Notes: generated by a model from the letters alone, not told the origin. A DNA stretch of 64,000 nucleotides from an uncultured Prevotellaceae bacterium (GCA_900315075.1 OMXV01000022.1:1-64000), one strand, 5' to 3'. Shown: positions 1 to 8,284, numbered from the stretch's first letter. Numbers and translations: made by a program.

Positions 1-1
1 A

Positions 2-265
2 CTTTCAGAGCAGATTGACATTAATAATCAGTTTGCGCCACTTGCAACTTATGTGAAAAAGGTTGTATGGCAACGACTTGGCTATATACTTGAAAATGTT
101 GTCGGGGAAAAGAAGTTAGCAGATAAATTGTATGAACAGCTTCGTACATCATCGGGTTATTTCAAATATCAACCTTTGAGTACATCGGCAGAAGATAATC
201 CATCTGTCAGAGACAGCCGGTGGAAGATAAACATAAACGTAGAAATAGAAACAGACGATATATGA
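2..265 (+). CDS. AbiEi-type antitoxin, C-terminal fragment (gene enters from left edge)
   Basis: The reading frame is open from the first bases of the window and ends at a TGA at 263-265, so only the last 87 codons are visible. The first in-window start-like codon is a GTG at 53, but the frame continues upstream with plausible residues (LSEQIDINNQF), so the gene most likely begins outside the window. The stop overlaps the ATG of the next gene (ATGA at 262-265), which means tight translational coupling. That next gene is a clear AbiEii-type nucleotidyltransferase toxin, and in type IV AbiE systems the antitoxin AbiEi is encoded directly upstream. The call rests mainly on this context: the visible fragment has no motif I can name. 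The antitoxin normally represses its own promoter and counteracts the toxin. I am fairly sure it is coding and moderately sure of the family. Confidence 0.6.
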   Translation, partial: LSEQIDINNQFAPLATYVKKVVWQRLGYILENVVGEKKLADKLYEQLRTSSGYFKYQPLSTSAEDNPSVRDSRWKININVEIETDDI

Positions 266-1072
266 TTAACAGAACAGCGATACAACAGTGGAGTGAGCAT
301 GCTCCCTGGATAGATAATGCGCAGATTGAGCAAGACTTGATTATCTGTCGTACCTTGGTTTCCATCTTTAACGATGAGTTCCTTGCATCGCAGTTGGCAT
401 TCCGAGGTGGAACAGCTTTGCATAAACTCTATCTTTCACCTCAGCCACGTTATAGCGAAGACATTGATTTGGTTCAGATTACTCCTGGATCAATCAAGCC
501 AATCATGTATCGATTAGGGGAAGTGCTTGACTGGTTGCCAGACAGGGTAACTAAGCAGAAGCGATACAACAATACTATGTTGTTCCGTGTGGAGTCTGAA
601 ATACCGCCAACTGTACAGATACGTCTGAAAGTTGAAATCAATTGCTTCGAACATTTCAACGTTCTTGGTTTGACAAAGATTCCGTTTAAAGTAGAGAATT
701 CTTGGTTTTCTGGTGAAGCAGAACTGACGACCTATCATTTCGAAGAACTCTTGGGAACCAAACTTCGTGCCCTTTATCAGCGCAAGAAAGGCCGTGACCT
801 CTTTGACCTTTATATCGCTTTACAGCGCAAGGAAGTGGATGTTGATAAAGTCCTTCAGTGTTACAAGAAATATATGGAGTTTGTAGTTTGTGGTTGACAA
901 GACCCCGTCTTACAAGCAGTTTGTCAATAACATGCAGGAGAAGATGGAAGATCCGGAGTTCACCAATGATATGCAATCCCTCTTGCGCCCAGGCATATCA
1001 TTCAATGCGAGTGATGCTTACCCGCTGATTTATAAAAACTTTATAGATAAGATGGAGGGAAATAGAGATTGA
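262..1072 (+). pseudogene. AbiEii/AbiGii-type nucleotidyltransferase toxin, frameshifted
   Basis: The N-terminal part, starting at the ATG at 262, carries the nucleotidyltransferase signature G-G-T-A-L-H-K followed by R-Y-S-E-D-I-D-L (residues about 54-75). A second conserved block follows (TKLRALYQRKKGRDLFDLY). AbiEii toxins use this fold to transfer nucleotides and block growth during phage infection. The frame stops at 895-897 just after KKYMEFVVCG. The rest of the C-terminal domain (DKTPSYKQF ... LIYKNFIDKMEGNRD) continues in another frame from about 890 to a TGA at 1070-1072. Removing one copy of a 7-bp tandem duplication at 880-893 restores a continuous protein of about 267 residues, close to the family's usual length. 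As written the toxin is truncated at 211 residues. A sequencing error or a phase-variable switch are alternatives to a fixed pseudogene. Confidence 0.75.
880..893 (+). repeat. 7-bp imperfect tandem duplication causing the AbiEii frameshift
   Basis: TTTGTAG is followed directly by TTTGTGG, two 7-bp units differing at one base. Seven is not a multiple of three, so the extra unit moves the reading frame and creates the early TGA. Deleting one unit restores the frame as E-F-V-V-D-K-T-P. Confidence 0.7.
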
Positions 1073-1235
1073 ACTATCAGAGTGGGATGGATACGAATTT
1101 GAGTATTTCAAGGATTATCCATCTGTACAATGGAAGTTGCTCAATTTGAAGAAACTCGCCAAGCAGAATCCTCTGAAGTTGCAGATAGAAGTAGATAAAC
1201 TAAGAAATCTCTATAATTTTAGTCTCAATAATTAA
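1047..1235 (+). other. Open frame without a start codon downstream of AbiEii (remnant or extension)
   Basis: In the third forward frame an open stretch runs from about 1047 to a TAA at 1233-1235. It encodes a charged, protein-like sequence (IELSEWDGYEFEYF, then LLNLKKLAKQNPLKL, then IEVDKLRNLYNF). No ATG or GTG lies near its 5' end; only ATA/ATT codons and an internal TTG are available. It overlaps the last codons of the AbiEii frame. It may be the remnant of a small third gene of the cassette, or a C-terminal extension reached by another frameshift. I do not recognise it. It shows that the 175 bases between the toxin and the next gene are not simply empty. Confidence 0.35.
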
Positions 1236-1248
1236 CAGTTCACTACTT

Positions 1249-2253
1249 ATGTCATACAAAGATTTTCAGCAGAAGGTTTATTCATACCTGATTAAATACA
1301 AGAAGGAAAACCTTAATATAAATGATAAAGGCATTTCTGCACGTGGAGTTGAACACGATTGTTTATTACCCAAGCCATATTGTGATGCCAAAATACCTGT
1401 TATGCTTTATAATGGTATAAAAGAAACAGTGAAAGACATTCAAGCAAGCAAGTATGCATATAAGGCTCACCTTGCAGCTTCTAAACATGTGGCAAGTTCT
1501 CAAACTGCATGTATCAACCTATTTGTGCCAATCTTGGAAAGTGAGTACGCAGACCAAATACTTATAGGGGCAGTAGTTGTACCTAAAGATTTTGACCATA
1601 TTGACAGAAACCAGCTTCGCAAAGGATATTGCTTTGAGTATTGGGAGTCAACACTAGAAGGAGCAAAAGGGCTTCTTGGAGACCATAGTCCTCATGCTGG
1701 TACAGACTCAGATGTTGCCATTGCATATCGCAACAAAAACGATAAACTGTGCCTTTGGCTAATAGAGCACAAGTTAACAGAGCAGGAATTCACGACTTGT
1801 GGAGGCTACCGTTCAAAGGCAATTTCTCACTCAGAGAAGGCATATTGCACTTCTTGTGGTATTGAAGAAATTTTGAAAAACCACGATAAGTGTTATTACC
1901 ACAAGCATTGCGGTTACTTCTATTGGAATATTATGGATGCCCAATCTTCATTCTTCTGTGGTAAATTTGAAGGCAATGGCTGTCCGTTTAGAGGCGGTAT
2001 GAATCAACTTAGGAGAAATCAAATGCTGGCTTTGGAACTTGAGAATAGAGGCGTATTTGAAGATGTCTATTTCTCGGTTGTCTCTCATCCAGATAATTCT
2101 TTTCTTGACAAGACTATGAATGAATATCGGGCACTTACAAATAACTCTCCAAAGTTCTATGACTTCAAATCAAATGCACTTGTGGATGTGGCAGTTGATT
2201 ATTTGCCTGATTGGTCAAATTGGTACAAGAAGGTGTATTTGGGAATTGAGTAG
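1249..2253 (+). CDS. Putative PD-(D/E)xK endonuclease, PGN_0703-like, Cys-rich
   Basis: This 334-residue cytoplasmic protein has no signal peptide. Residues about 151-175 read GTDSDVAIAYRN then LWLIEHKLTE. An Asp (D155) followed about 18 residues later by E-x-K (E173, K175) is the layout of a PD-(D/E)xK nuclease core. Downstream lies a Cys-rich segment (C184, C200, C203, C215, C221, C237, C245), suggesting a zinc site or an iron-sulfur cluster like that of Cas4/RecB-type nucleases. The overall pattern resembles the PGN_0703 family of putative restriction endonucleases known from Porphyromonas and relatives. No methyltransferase is beside it, so it would be a modification-dependent or stand-alone nuclease if active. 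It sits between an AbiE toxin-antitoxin pair and an HEPN-like protein, which supports a role in defence. The family call is from memory and not verified. Confidence 0.6.
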   Translation: MSYKDFQQKVYSYLIKYKKENLNINDKGISARGVEHDCLLPKPYCDAKIPVMLYNGIKETVKDIQASKYAYKAHLAASKHVASSQTACINLFVPILESEYADQILIGAVVVPKDFDHIDRNQLRKGYCFEYWESTLEGAKGLLGDHSPHAGTDSDVAIAYRNKNDKLCLWLIEHKLTEQEFTTCGGYRSKAISHSEKAYCTSCGIEEILKNHDKCYYHKHCGYFYWNIMDAQSSFFCGKFEGNGCPFRGGMNQLRRNQMLALELENRGVFEDVYFSVVSHPDNSFLDKTMNEYRALTNNSPKFYDFKSNALVDVAVDYLPDWSNWYKKVYLGIE

Positions 2254-2454
2254 TACAATTCTATGTTAGTAACAACATGACAAATTGCACAACATTATTG
2301 AAAAATATAAATCTATCTCGATGTGGCGATATAATGTAGCATTTGTGTACGAATTGGATTGGTAGTGCAGATTCTTATTGAGCGGTATGCTTTTCATAGC
2401 CTAAGGACTATCAAAAAAGATAATAATGTTCAGTTTTATTAGATATAGTTTCAT

Positions 2455-3714
2455 ATGAATCAAATGATTCCAGCTTTGCAGAAATTTTATAATGCTTTGA
2501 AGCATTTATATCAGTTTTCAAAAGAAAGCAGCTTCTTTGATAATGTTGGGAGTATTGATGTTTTTTTGTCTGAATATCGTAGTACAACATTAGTGTTGCA
2601 GGCATCAATAGGTGGCCCGGATAATCCAGTTTATAAGAAAAACCTTGATAATATTCTACTAAAAGATAAAGATGTAATAAAATGGTTGAATGACAATCGG
2701 GTTATTGTCATACATAATCATCCATTCAAATTGAAAAAGATTTTTCGTGTAACGATATATGACTCAGCAAATGCTGTTATTTTCAAACAATATGAACAAG
2801 ACATCGAGTTAGATGAACCTATAGGAAATTATCTGGAGGAAATCAGAAATACTTTTAAGGAGATCAAAGTTCCTGATGTCTATTTTTCTGCTCAATATCT
2901 TTATGTGGAAGAGGAAGACTCTAATGAAAGAAACGTCTTCGATTTTATTGAAAACGGAGTCGTAATCATGTGGCAATTCCTCCACGCAATGAAAAAAGAT
3001 CTAAATGACGAGAGTAAAACATCTAATGACTTGATGCGGGAAATAGATGTTATGATACAGTATATACCGCATAGATGGATGTTAGATGCTTTAGACTATT
3101 GTTATTATAGGTCAACTGATACTTTCGAAAGAGGTGAGTCTTTTACGGTGTCTATGCCAGATATTCATATTCCTGTGGATTCCTTTATGAAAGAAGTCAA
3201 GCAACTTTCCCCAACTGATATGGATTTCTATGAAGCATTCATTTACCTTCATTCTTATATTTACATAAAACAAAACCATCATTTGTTGAGCACATTCTTT
3301 CTAGAATATGAGGACAATACCTATCAAATGATTACATTCTCTGCATCTTTGAGAACAACGTTGTATCGTTATATTAATAGAGTATCGAAGATGGTATTTG
3401 ATAATGATATTGCAAATGTTTACCTTGTAACTGAAATGATTGGATACCAGGGAGTTGATATTAAGCATCTGACGGATTTTTTACAACTCAGTTATGAAGA
3501 GAGAAAACCATACAGAACAGTTACTTATTTAACTTTTTATAAAGTAACTTCCGCCGGTGCAATTTTCCCAATAATGATAGACACTGATAATCTGATTGAT
3601 AGTCTCTCAGTAAGTGCTGTTATGGGTAAAATAAAGACAACAGAACAGCCGAGGCAAGTGAGCATAATGATGACTCCAATAGTTGATAGTTTTATAAAGA
3701 GAAGAAGTACATGA
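2455..3714 (+). CDS. Unrecognised protein with a possible HEPN-type Rx4H motif
   Basis: This 419-residue protein is AT-rich at DNA level and has no signal peptide or obvious membrane segment. The likely start is the ATG at 2455; a second ATG at 2464 is possible. Near residue 80 it reads KWLNDNRVIVIHNHPF, an R-x4-H pattern in a helical context, which is the catalytic signature of HEPN RNases found in many abortive-infection and toxin systems. The rest is helical in character, with several F/Y-rich stretches (MDFYEAFIYLHSYIYI), and matches no domain I can name. It lies 200 bp after the putative endonuclease, in the same direction, and is the last gene before the mnmE junction. The HEPN assignment is tentative: the residue after Arg is not the usual polar one. 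The coding call itself is firm. Confidence 0.6.
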   Translation: MNQMIPALQKFYNALKHLYQFSKESSFFDNVGSIDVFLSEYRSTTLVLQASIGGPDNPVYKKNLDNILLKDKDVIKWLNDNRVIVIHNHPFKLKKIFRVTIYDSANAVIFKQYEQDIELDEPIGNYLEEIRNTFKEIKVPDVYFSAQYLYVEEEDSNERNVFDFIENGVVIMWQFLHAMKKDLNDESKTSNDLMREIDVMIQYIPHRWMLDALDYCYYRSTDTFERGESFTVSMPDIHIPVDSFMKEVKQLSPTDMDFYEAFIYLHSYIYIKQNHHLLSTFFLEYEDNTYQMITFSASLRTTLYRYINRVSKMVFDNDIANVYLVTEMIGYQGVDIKHLTDFLQLSYEERKPYRTVTYLTFYKVTSAGAIFPIMIDTDNLIDSLSVSAVMGKIKTTEQPRQVSIMMTPIVDSFIKRRST

Positions 3715-3872
3715 GACTGATTTGTTAATAGACAATGTAAATCACCACCTATGAGATATTTTTGTCCCTCGGCTATTTTCGACTATCTCGGGGGACAGAT
3801 GGGGGACAAAATGGGTGATAATCTGCAAATATCGAAGTTAAAAATCAAAAATCTGCAAAAATAGACGAAATT
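3715..3872. other. Junction region with paired direct repeats, possible attachment site
   Basis: This 158-bp stretch separates the accessory segment from mnmE. It contains two copies of AATCTGCAAA (3820-3829 and 3850-3859, 30 bp apart start to start). It also has two copies of GGGGGACA (3790-3797 and 3801-3808), and TTTTGTCCC at 3760-3768 is the complement of GGGACAAAA in the second of these copies. Regularly spaced direct repeats next to the 3' end of mnmE, a known integration target of genomic islands, look like arm-type recombinase sites. A 37-codon frame at 3751-3864 is also open but I do not call it a gene. Confidence 0.4.
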
Positions 3873-5237
3873 TTAAATGCTTGAAAGGAGGGTTTCGTCA
3901 GTGGTGATTTCACCTCCAACGATTTCAGCGAGGTGGTGTATGCAAGCACGAAGGTCCTCGCTGAGGAGGTCGGTGGGTAGGTTGGCACTAAGAGCATCCT
4001 CTACACGGATGATGTCATCGAGAGCGAGGGAGAGTGCCTCATAATGACGAGCGTTTGTCACCACGACATCATTTTGCTGAATTTCAGGCACATCAGCTGC
4101 TTTGAATATTTCCTCTTCCAACTGCTGTATGTTGACATCATGCTTCGCACTGATTTCCACGACAGGCACAGCCCTACCCTGCCCCATTTCCGAAACAGGA
4201 TTATAAGGTGTGTTTTGTCGGTCGATTTTATTGACCACCGCTATGAGACGTTTACCTTCTGTTCGTTGGAGGATATTGTTCACCTCATCAGCTTCAGGTG
4301 GAGAGTCGGTGAGCCAAATGACAATGGCAGCCTCATCGAGTTTCTGGTATGCCCTTTCGATACCCATCTGCTCAATGGTGTCGTTGGTGTTTCTGATACC
4401 AGCAGTATCGATAAACCGGAAGGTCAAACCGTGAATCTGTGTAACATCTTCAATGACATCTCGTGTGGTGCCATGGATGTCGCTGACAATAGCTTTTTCG
4501 TCGTGCACGAGTCGATTGAGCAGAGTGCTTTTGCCGACATTAGTTTTACCGATGATAGCCACAGGGATTCCCTGACGTATGGCAACACCGGTTTGAAAAG
4601 AATTGACGAGTTTTTCGATGTGGAGATGGATTTCCACTGCCAGAGAAAGAAGTTGAGAACGATCGGCGAATTCCACATCATGCTCACTGAAATCCAACTC
4701 CAGTTCGATGAGTGATGTTAGATGAAGCAACTGGTCTCTCAATTGTCGCAGTCGTTGTGTGAAATTTCCACGCAACTGACTCAGCGCCATTTTATGTGTA
4801 GCGGCATTAGTCGAGGCAATTAAATCGGCCACAGCTTCCGCCTGACAAAGGTCGAGTTTGCCATTGAGGAAAGCACGTTGAGTGAACTCACCAGGAAGAG
4901 CCTGCCGGCATCCTTGCTTGGTGAGGGCGTGGAGGATAAGTGTGATGATATAACGAGATCCGTGGCAGCTAATTTCTACCGTATCTTCCCCCGTATAGGA
5001 GTGAGGCGTACGCATTACCGTCACCACCACGTCGTCGATAACGTCACCTTCGCCTTCACGTAGTGTGCCATAATGAGCAGTGTGACTACGTGCGTCAACA
5101 AGCCGATGCCCTGTTGGTGATACAAACAGGGCATCGGTGATGGTGATAGCTTCTTTTCCCGACACTCTAATAGTGGCCATCGCACCGCCGGCGGCAGTGG
5201 CAAGGGCACAGATGGTGTCATAGTTCAGAAAGGCCAT
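3873..5237 (-). CDS. mnmE: tRNA uridine-5-carboxymethylaminomethyl modification GTPase MnmE, C-terminus truncated
   Basis: MnmE works with MnmG to install the cmnm5 group on the wobble uridine of certain tRNAs. The protein opens with the N-terminal folate-binding domain (NYDTICALATAAGGAMATIRVSG), then a helical domain and an embedded Ras-like G domain: G1 GKTNVGKST around residue 230, G3 DTAGI, G4 NKID. The start at 5237 is the first Met and matches the family. The C-terminus reads VGGEITTDETLLSSI and stops. MnmE proteins almost always continue with about nine more residues ending F-C-(I/V/L)-G-K, whose Cys is needed for the modification reaction. No frame downstream supplies this motif. The loss coincides with the junction to the accessory segment at 3715-3872. 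MnmE could be inactive, or the end could have been replaced on integration. It lies 3 bp after the nucleoside phosphorylase stop, so the two are probably co-transcribed. Confidence 0.93.
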   Translation of the reverse strand: MAFLNYDTICALATAAGGAMATIRVSGKEAITITDALFVSPTGHRLVDARSHTAHYGTLREGEGDVIDDVVVTVMRTPHSYTGEDTVEISCHGSRYIITLILHALTKQGCRQALPGEFTQRAFLNGKLDLCQAEAVADLIASTNAATHKMALSQLRGNFTQRLRQLRDQLLHLTSLIELELDFSEHDVEFADRSQLLSLAVEIHLHIEKLVNSFQTGVAIRQGIPVAIIGKTNVGKSTLLNRLVHDEKAIVSDIHGTTRDVIEDVTQIHGLTFRFIDTAGIRNTNDTIEQMGIERAYQKLDEAAIVIWLTDSPPEADEVNNILQRTEGKRLIAVVNKIDRQNTPYNPVSEMGQGRAVPVVEISAKHDVNIQQLEEEIFKAADVPEIQQNDVVVTNARHYEALSLALDDIIRVEDALSANLPTDLLSEDLRACIHHLAEIVGGEITTDETLLSSI

Positions 5238-5240
5238 GGC

Positions 5241-6113
5241 TTACATTCTGTCAAGCACCTTCTCGATAAGGGTGTCGATGGAGTTCTTGTACTCGGTATT
5301 CATTTCTTTCGCATAGCGGTTGGCAATAACCATGCAGCAGGTCATAGCGCGATGGCCGAGAAGGGAGGCGAGTCCTGCAAGGGCAGACGATTCCATCTCG
5401 AAATTGCAGATATGCATGCCATCATACTCGAATGCCTCCACTTTTTCGTTCTGACGCGGGTCGGCAATATCGGCGCGAAGCACACGACCTTGGGGACCAT
5501 AGAAGCCACCGCAGGAGATGGTGTAGCCACGCACCATGTCGTCTTTCGCAATCTGTTCGATAAGGTCAGCATCGGCCACAGCCACATAAGGGGCACCCTT
5601 AATGGGATTCCAATCCATGTGTTTCTTGAATGCCTCCTCGAGAGCGAGGTCGCAAACCTTATTGCGGTCGGCATAGAAATTGAGCAAGCCGTCAAAACCG
5701 ATGCTCTTCACAGATGCTACAAAGCAACCAGTGGGGGTAAAGGGTTGCAGACCGCCACAAGTGCCTATACGGACACATGTTAATGTTCGGTGCTCGTCAA
5801 ATTCAGTGCGGGTGGCATAGTCGATGTTAGCCAATGTGTCGAGTTCGTTCATCACGATATCGATATTATCGCAGCCAATGCCATGACTTTGGCAAGTGAT
5901 GCGTTTACCTTTATAGGTGCCGGTGATAGTATGGAACTCACGGCTTTGCACTTCACACTCGATGCTATCAAAGTGATTGGCGACGGTGTTCACACGGGCG
6001 GGGTCACCTACAAGCACCACACGGTCGGCCAGTTGTTCCGGACGCAGATGCAGATGGAAACATGAACCATCTGAATTAATGATTAGTTCTGATGCTGGAA
6101 AAACCTTTTTCAT
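5241..6113 (-). CDS. Nucleoside phosphorylase of the uridine phosphorylase type
   Basis: This 290-residue enzyme belongs to the PNP_UDP_1 fold, which splits nucleosides with phosphate into base and ribose-1-phosphate. Visible signatures are the phosphate-binding loop VVLVGDPARV near residue 32, the GTYKGKRITCQSHGIG block, the VRIGTCGGLQ block near residue 115, and CNFEMESSALAGLAS, which holds the ribose-binding Glu in the 'MES' motif. The length and the extra N-terminal segment match the longer uridine-phosphorylase-like proteins of Bacteroidetes rather than DeoD. A separate DeoD is encoded at 14695-15402, so the two probably divide pyrimidine and purine substrates, though the substrate here is inferred. 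It is the first gene of a two-gene operon with mnmE, with a TAnnTTTG promoter element at 6159-6166. Confidence 0.85.
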   Translation of the reverse strand: MKKVFPASELIINSDGSCFHLHLRPEQLADRVVLVGDPARVNTVANHFDSIECEVQSREFHTITGTYKGKRITCQSHGIGCDNIDIVMNELDTLANIDYATRTEFDEHRTLTCVRIGTCGGLQPFTPTGCFVASVKSIGFDGLLNFYADRNKVCDLALEEAFKKHMDWNPIKGAPYVAVADADLIEQIAKDDMVRGYTISCGGFYGPQGRVLRADIADPRQNEKVEAFEYDGMHICNFEMESSALAGLASLLGHRAMTCCMVIANRYAKEMNTEYKNSIDTLIEKVLDRM

Positions 6114-6158
6114 TTCTCAATATTTTTAGTTTAACAGGTTGATGTTTTTCAGAAAATA

Positions 6159-6166
6159 CAAATTTA
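6159..6166 (-). promoter_or_regulatory. Bacteroidetes -7 element for the phosphorylase-mnmE operon
   Basis: On the minus strand this reads TAAATTTG, a match to TAnnTTTG, about 45 bp ahead of the phosphorylase start. A TTTG lies upstream but at only 14 bp spacing, so the -33 element is not clear. Confidence 0.45.
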
Positions 6167-6262
6167 GGCAATAATATTGACAAATGGTGTGATTTGTGTT
6201 ATTTTTTATGATTTTTTAGCAACTTCCGATAAACAACATCCAATTAACCTTTGCTGGTGGTA

Positions 6263-7426
6263 TCATCGGTTCTTGTTTTTCAGATACCAAGAATGTGTGA
6301 AAATAACGTACAAGATGAGTGCAAGCGAGACCAAGATAAGTGCCGTCTCTAATACATGTGTTTTATTGGAAAAGAAATATCCTAATCCTAACCCGATGCT
6401 AATACCAGACTCCCATGCCAGGAAGAAAGAACTCTGCGAAGTACCCCTCTGACAATGTCTGCTAAGTTTTATATAGAATAGCAGGAACCTTGACCCTATC
6501 AATCCAGCACCAAGACCTATGAGAACAGGTGCGATGTAAGAAACGGAAGAACCCTCTCTTGTGAGCATAATTATTACTGCCACACCTATGACGAGCAATC
6601 CAGCCACCGCCTCGCTTTTCAGTTCTGCATTGACAAAGACGAACTTACCTGCTAACAGTGCCAACAAAAAACCTATCATCAACATAGAGAAGAAGACGGC
6701 ATGATGAGCCGTGGATAATACTATACCTATAGACAGTGTCACCATGAAGAGATTGATGAATAACAGCCATCCCTCAGGCATGAAAAAGCGGTCGAGACTT
6801 GCATGTGGAACATGGTCCTCTGGCGCCCGAAACGGGAATCTAACCAATCCTATCAAAACTGCCGCCATCACAGTGAGACCCGTCGACACGCATATTGAAA
6901 TTTCAAAACCAAGTGTCGGAATGAGAATACAAACAAGTAGTGGGCCTAAGGAAACTGCAAACCTACCAAACCATGCCGCAGCATAGTTGGCTTCCGTTCG
7001 TTGAAACGACTCTGTACAGTCAACAATCAGCGTACTCAGGAGAATCATCTGTGCAAGTCCGAAGAAAGCCCCTGTCAGAAATCTAACACCTATTGCTACC
7101 CATGGAAAATAATGCTGTTCTACATTGAGCAGCATTGGTATGAATACACATGCAGCCACCACTATCAAGGACATCTCACAAACATGATTCCTGCGATATT
7201 TCTGCACCAGAAAAGAGCAGAATGCACCCAACACAAAGAGTCCCAGCCCCTGCGTTCCCAATGCTATCGCGATATAATGTTGTGACGTATGAGCCTCGTT
7301 CATCATGATCGGATAATGCAAGATCTGCATATATACAGCCATGGTCAACAACAGGTTGGCTATAGCTAAAAGCCAGAAGTCACGATTCCAGAGACGGATA
7401 TGTATGGGAGTGTTCTGAGTATCCAT
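6263..7426 (-). CDS. Major facilitator superfamily transporter
   Basis: This 387-residue protein is almost entirely hydrophobic segments separated by short charged loops, about 11-12 membrane helices, in the inner membrane. The loop after helix 2 (VQKYRRNHVCEM) resembles the positively charged A-loop of MFS carriers. The C-terminus is short and basic (SWYLKNKNR). The substrate cannot be read from the sequence. It starts 2 bp after the stop of the HAD phosphatase gene and is probably translated from the same mRNA. That pairing could mean transport and dephosphorylation of a sugar or related metabolite, but this is inference. Confidence 0.8.
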   Translation of the reverse strand: MDTQNTPIHIRLWNRDFWLLAIANLLLTMAVYMQILHYPIMMNEAHTSQHYIAIALGTQGLGLFVLGAFCSFLVQKYRRNHVCEMSLIVVAACVFIPMLLNVEQHYFPWVAIGVRFLTGAFFGLAQMILLSTLIVDCTESFQRTEANYAAAWFGRFAVSLGPLLVCILIPTLGFEISICVSTGLTVMAAVLIGLVRFPFRAPEDHVPHASLDRFFMPEGWLLFINLFMVTLSIGIVLSTAHHAVFFSMLMIGFLLALLAGKFVFVNAELKSEAVAGLLVIGVAVIIMLTREGSSVSYIAPVLIGLGAGLIGSRFLLFYIKLSRHCQRGTSQSSFFLAWESGISIGLGLGYFFSNKTHVLETALILVSLALILYVIFTHSWYLKNKNR

Positions 7427-7428
7427 TT

Positions 7429-8082
7429 TTAGTAGTTGGCAACTTGTCCAAGAAGCCCAAGAAGAGTGGTGGTATTTTGAAAGTCAGCAACGGCAATATC
7501 ACATAGTTCCTTGATACTCTCAGCAGAATTTGTTGTTGTCAGTCCCACAACAGTCATTTCTGCAGCCTGTGCCGACCGCAGACCATTGAAACTGTCTTCA
7601 AAGACCATACATTCGGCAGGGGTGAGGTTGAATCGCTTAGCCGCCATAAGATAACATTGTGGTGATGGTTTGCTTTCAGTGAAATCCTCAGAAGTGAGAA
7701 TAGCATCAAAAAGCCCTTCAAATTCTGGATGGGCAGCATACACTGCATTCATTTTGGGGGTGTTTGAACTGGTGACCAACGCGGTCTTTACCCCTTTGTC
7801 CCTCAAGGATTTCACATAAGCTACAAATCCTGGCACATAGTCATAACTCATATTAGCCTCATACTCATTGAGCCCCAGCACAATGTCTTTTTGTTGTTCT
7901 GGGTCGGGGAAATGAGCATCGAAAATCTGCACTAAAGTTTGTCCTTTAATTTTTCTTTCCAGTCCAGGTTCCTCAGGATGGTAATGCCGACATACTCCCC
8001 CCCAAAATATAGAGTATTGGGGCTCTGTATCGAATGCGACACCATCGAGGTCAAAAAAAGCAGCTTTAATAGGCATAATCAT
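7429..8082 (-). CDS. HAD-family phosphatase, beta-phosphoglucomutase-like
   Basis: This 217-residue cytoplasmic protein opens with AAFFDLDGVAFDTEP, the D-x-D-G motif I with the nucleophile and the general acid/base Asp. TALVTSSNTPKM is motif II with the conserved Ser. SKPSPQCYLMAA supplies the motif III Lys. MVFEDSFNGLRSAQAA is motif IV with the metal-binding acidic pair. The order and spacing place it in the beta-PGM/GPH-like subgroup with a helical cap after motif I. These enzymes dephosphorylate or isomerise small sugar phosphates; the exact substrate is not evident. The start is at 8082, with a second Met two codons later (MPIKAAFFD) as an alternative. It is the first gene of a two-gene operon with the MFS transporter. 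Confidence 0.85.
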   Translation of the reverse strand: MIMPIKAAFFDLDGVAFDTEPQYSIFWGGVCRHYHPEEPGLERKIKGQTLVQIFDAHFPDPEQQKDIVLGLNEYEANMSYDYVPGFVAYVKSLRDKGVKTALVTSSNTPKMNAVYAAHPEFEGLFDAILTSEDFTESKPSPQCYLMAAKRFNLTPAECMVFEDSFNGLRSAQAAEMTVVGLTTTNSAESIKELCDIAVADFQNTTTLLGLLGQVANY

Positions 8083-8204
8083 ATAGTTTTACAATAGAAA
8101 CCCTATTTCATCCATATAGCTCGTTACATGAGAAAATAGCGGCATAATGATATGAAGTGAAGATAAATGAGGCACTCTGACCCTCTTTGCCTTTTAATCG
8201 GATG

Positions 8205-8212
8205 CAAAATTA
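8205..8212 (-). promoter_or_regulatory. -7 element for the HAD-MFS operon
   Basis: The minus strand reads TAATTTTG here, matching TAnnTTTG, about 120 bp upstream of the HAD start. No well spaced TTTG was found at -33, so confidence is modest. Confidence 0.35.
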
Positions 8213-8276
8213 CGTGTTTTCTTTGAGAAAAACATGAAATATTTGGTATTTCTCTCTTTAAATCGATTTTTTGCAT

Positions 8277-8284
8277 TATCTTTG
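8277..8284 (+). promoter_or_regulatory. -7 element for the GT4-like gene
   Basis: TATCTTTG matches TAnnTTTG and lies 55 bp before the ATG at 8340. It falls downstream of an earlier in-frame ATG at 8271, which favours the later start for the gene. Confidence 0.45.

Noticed and set aside
3751-3864. 37-codon frame in the mnmE junction region
   Set aside because: It spans the direct repeats, so its sequence is explained by them; too short and no family likeness.
4044-4715. Long plus-strand open frame (223 codons) opposite mnmE
   Set aside because: It lies fully inside the G and helical domain coding part of mnmE on the other strand; composition is that of a reverse-strand shadow with no signal or motif.
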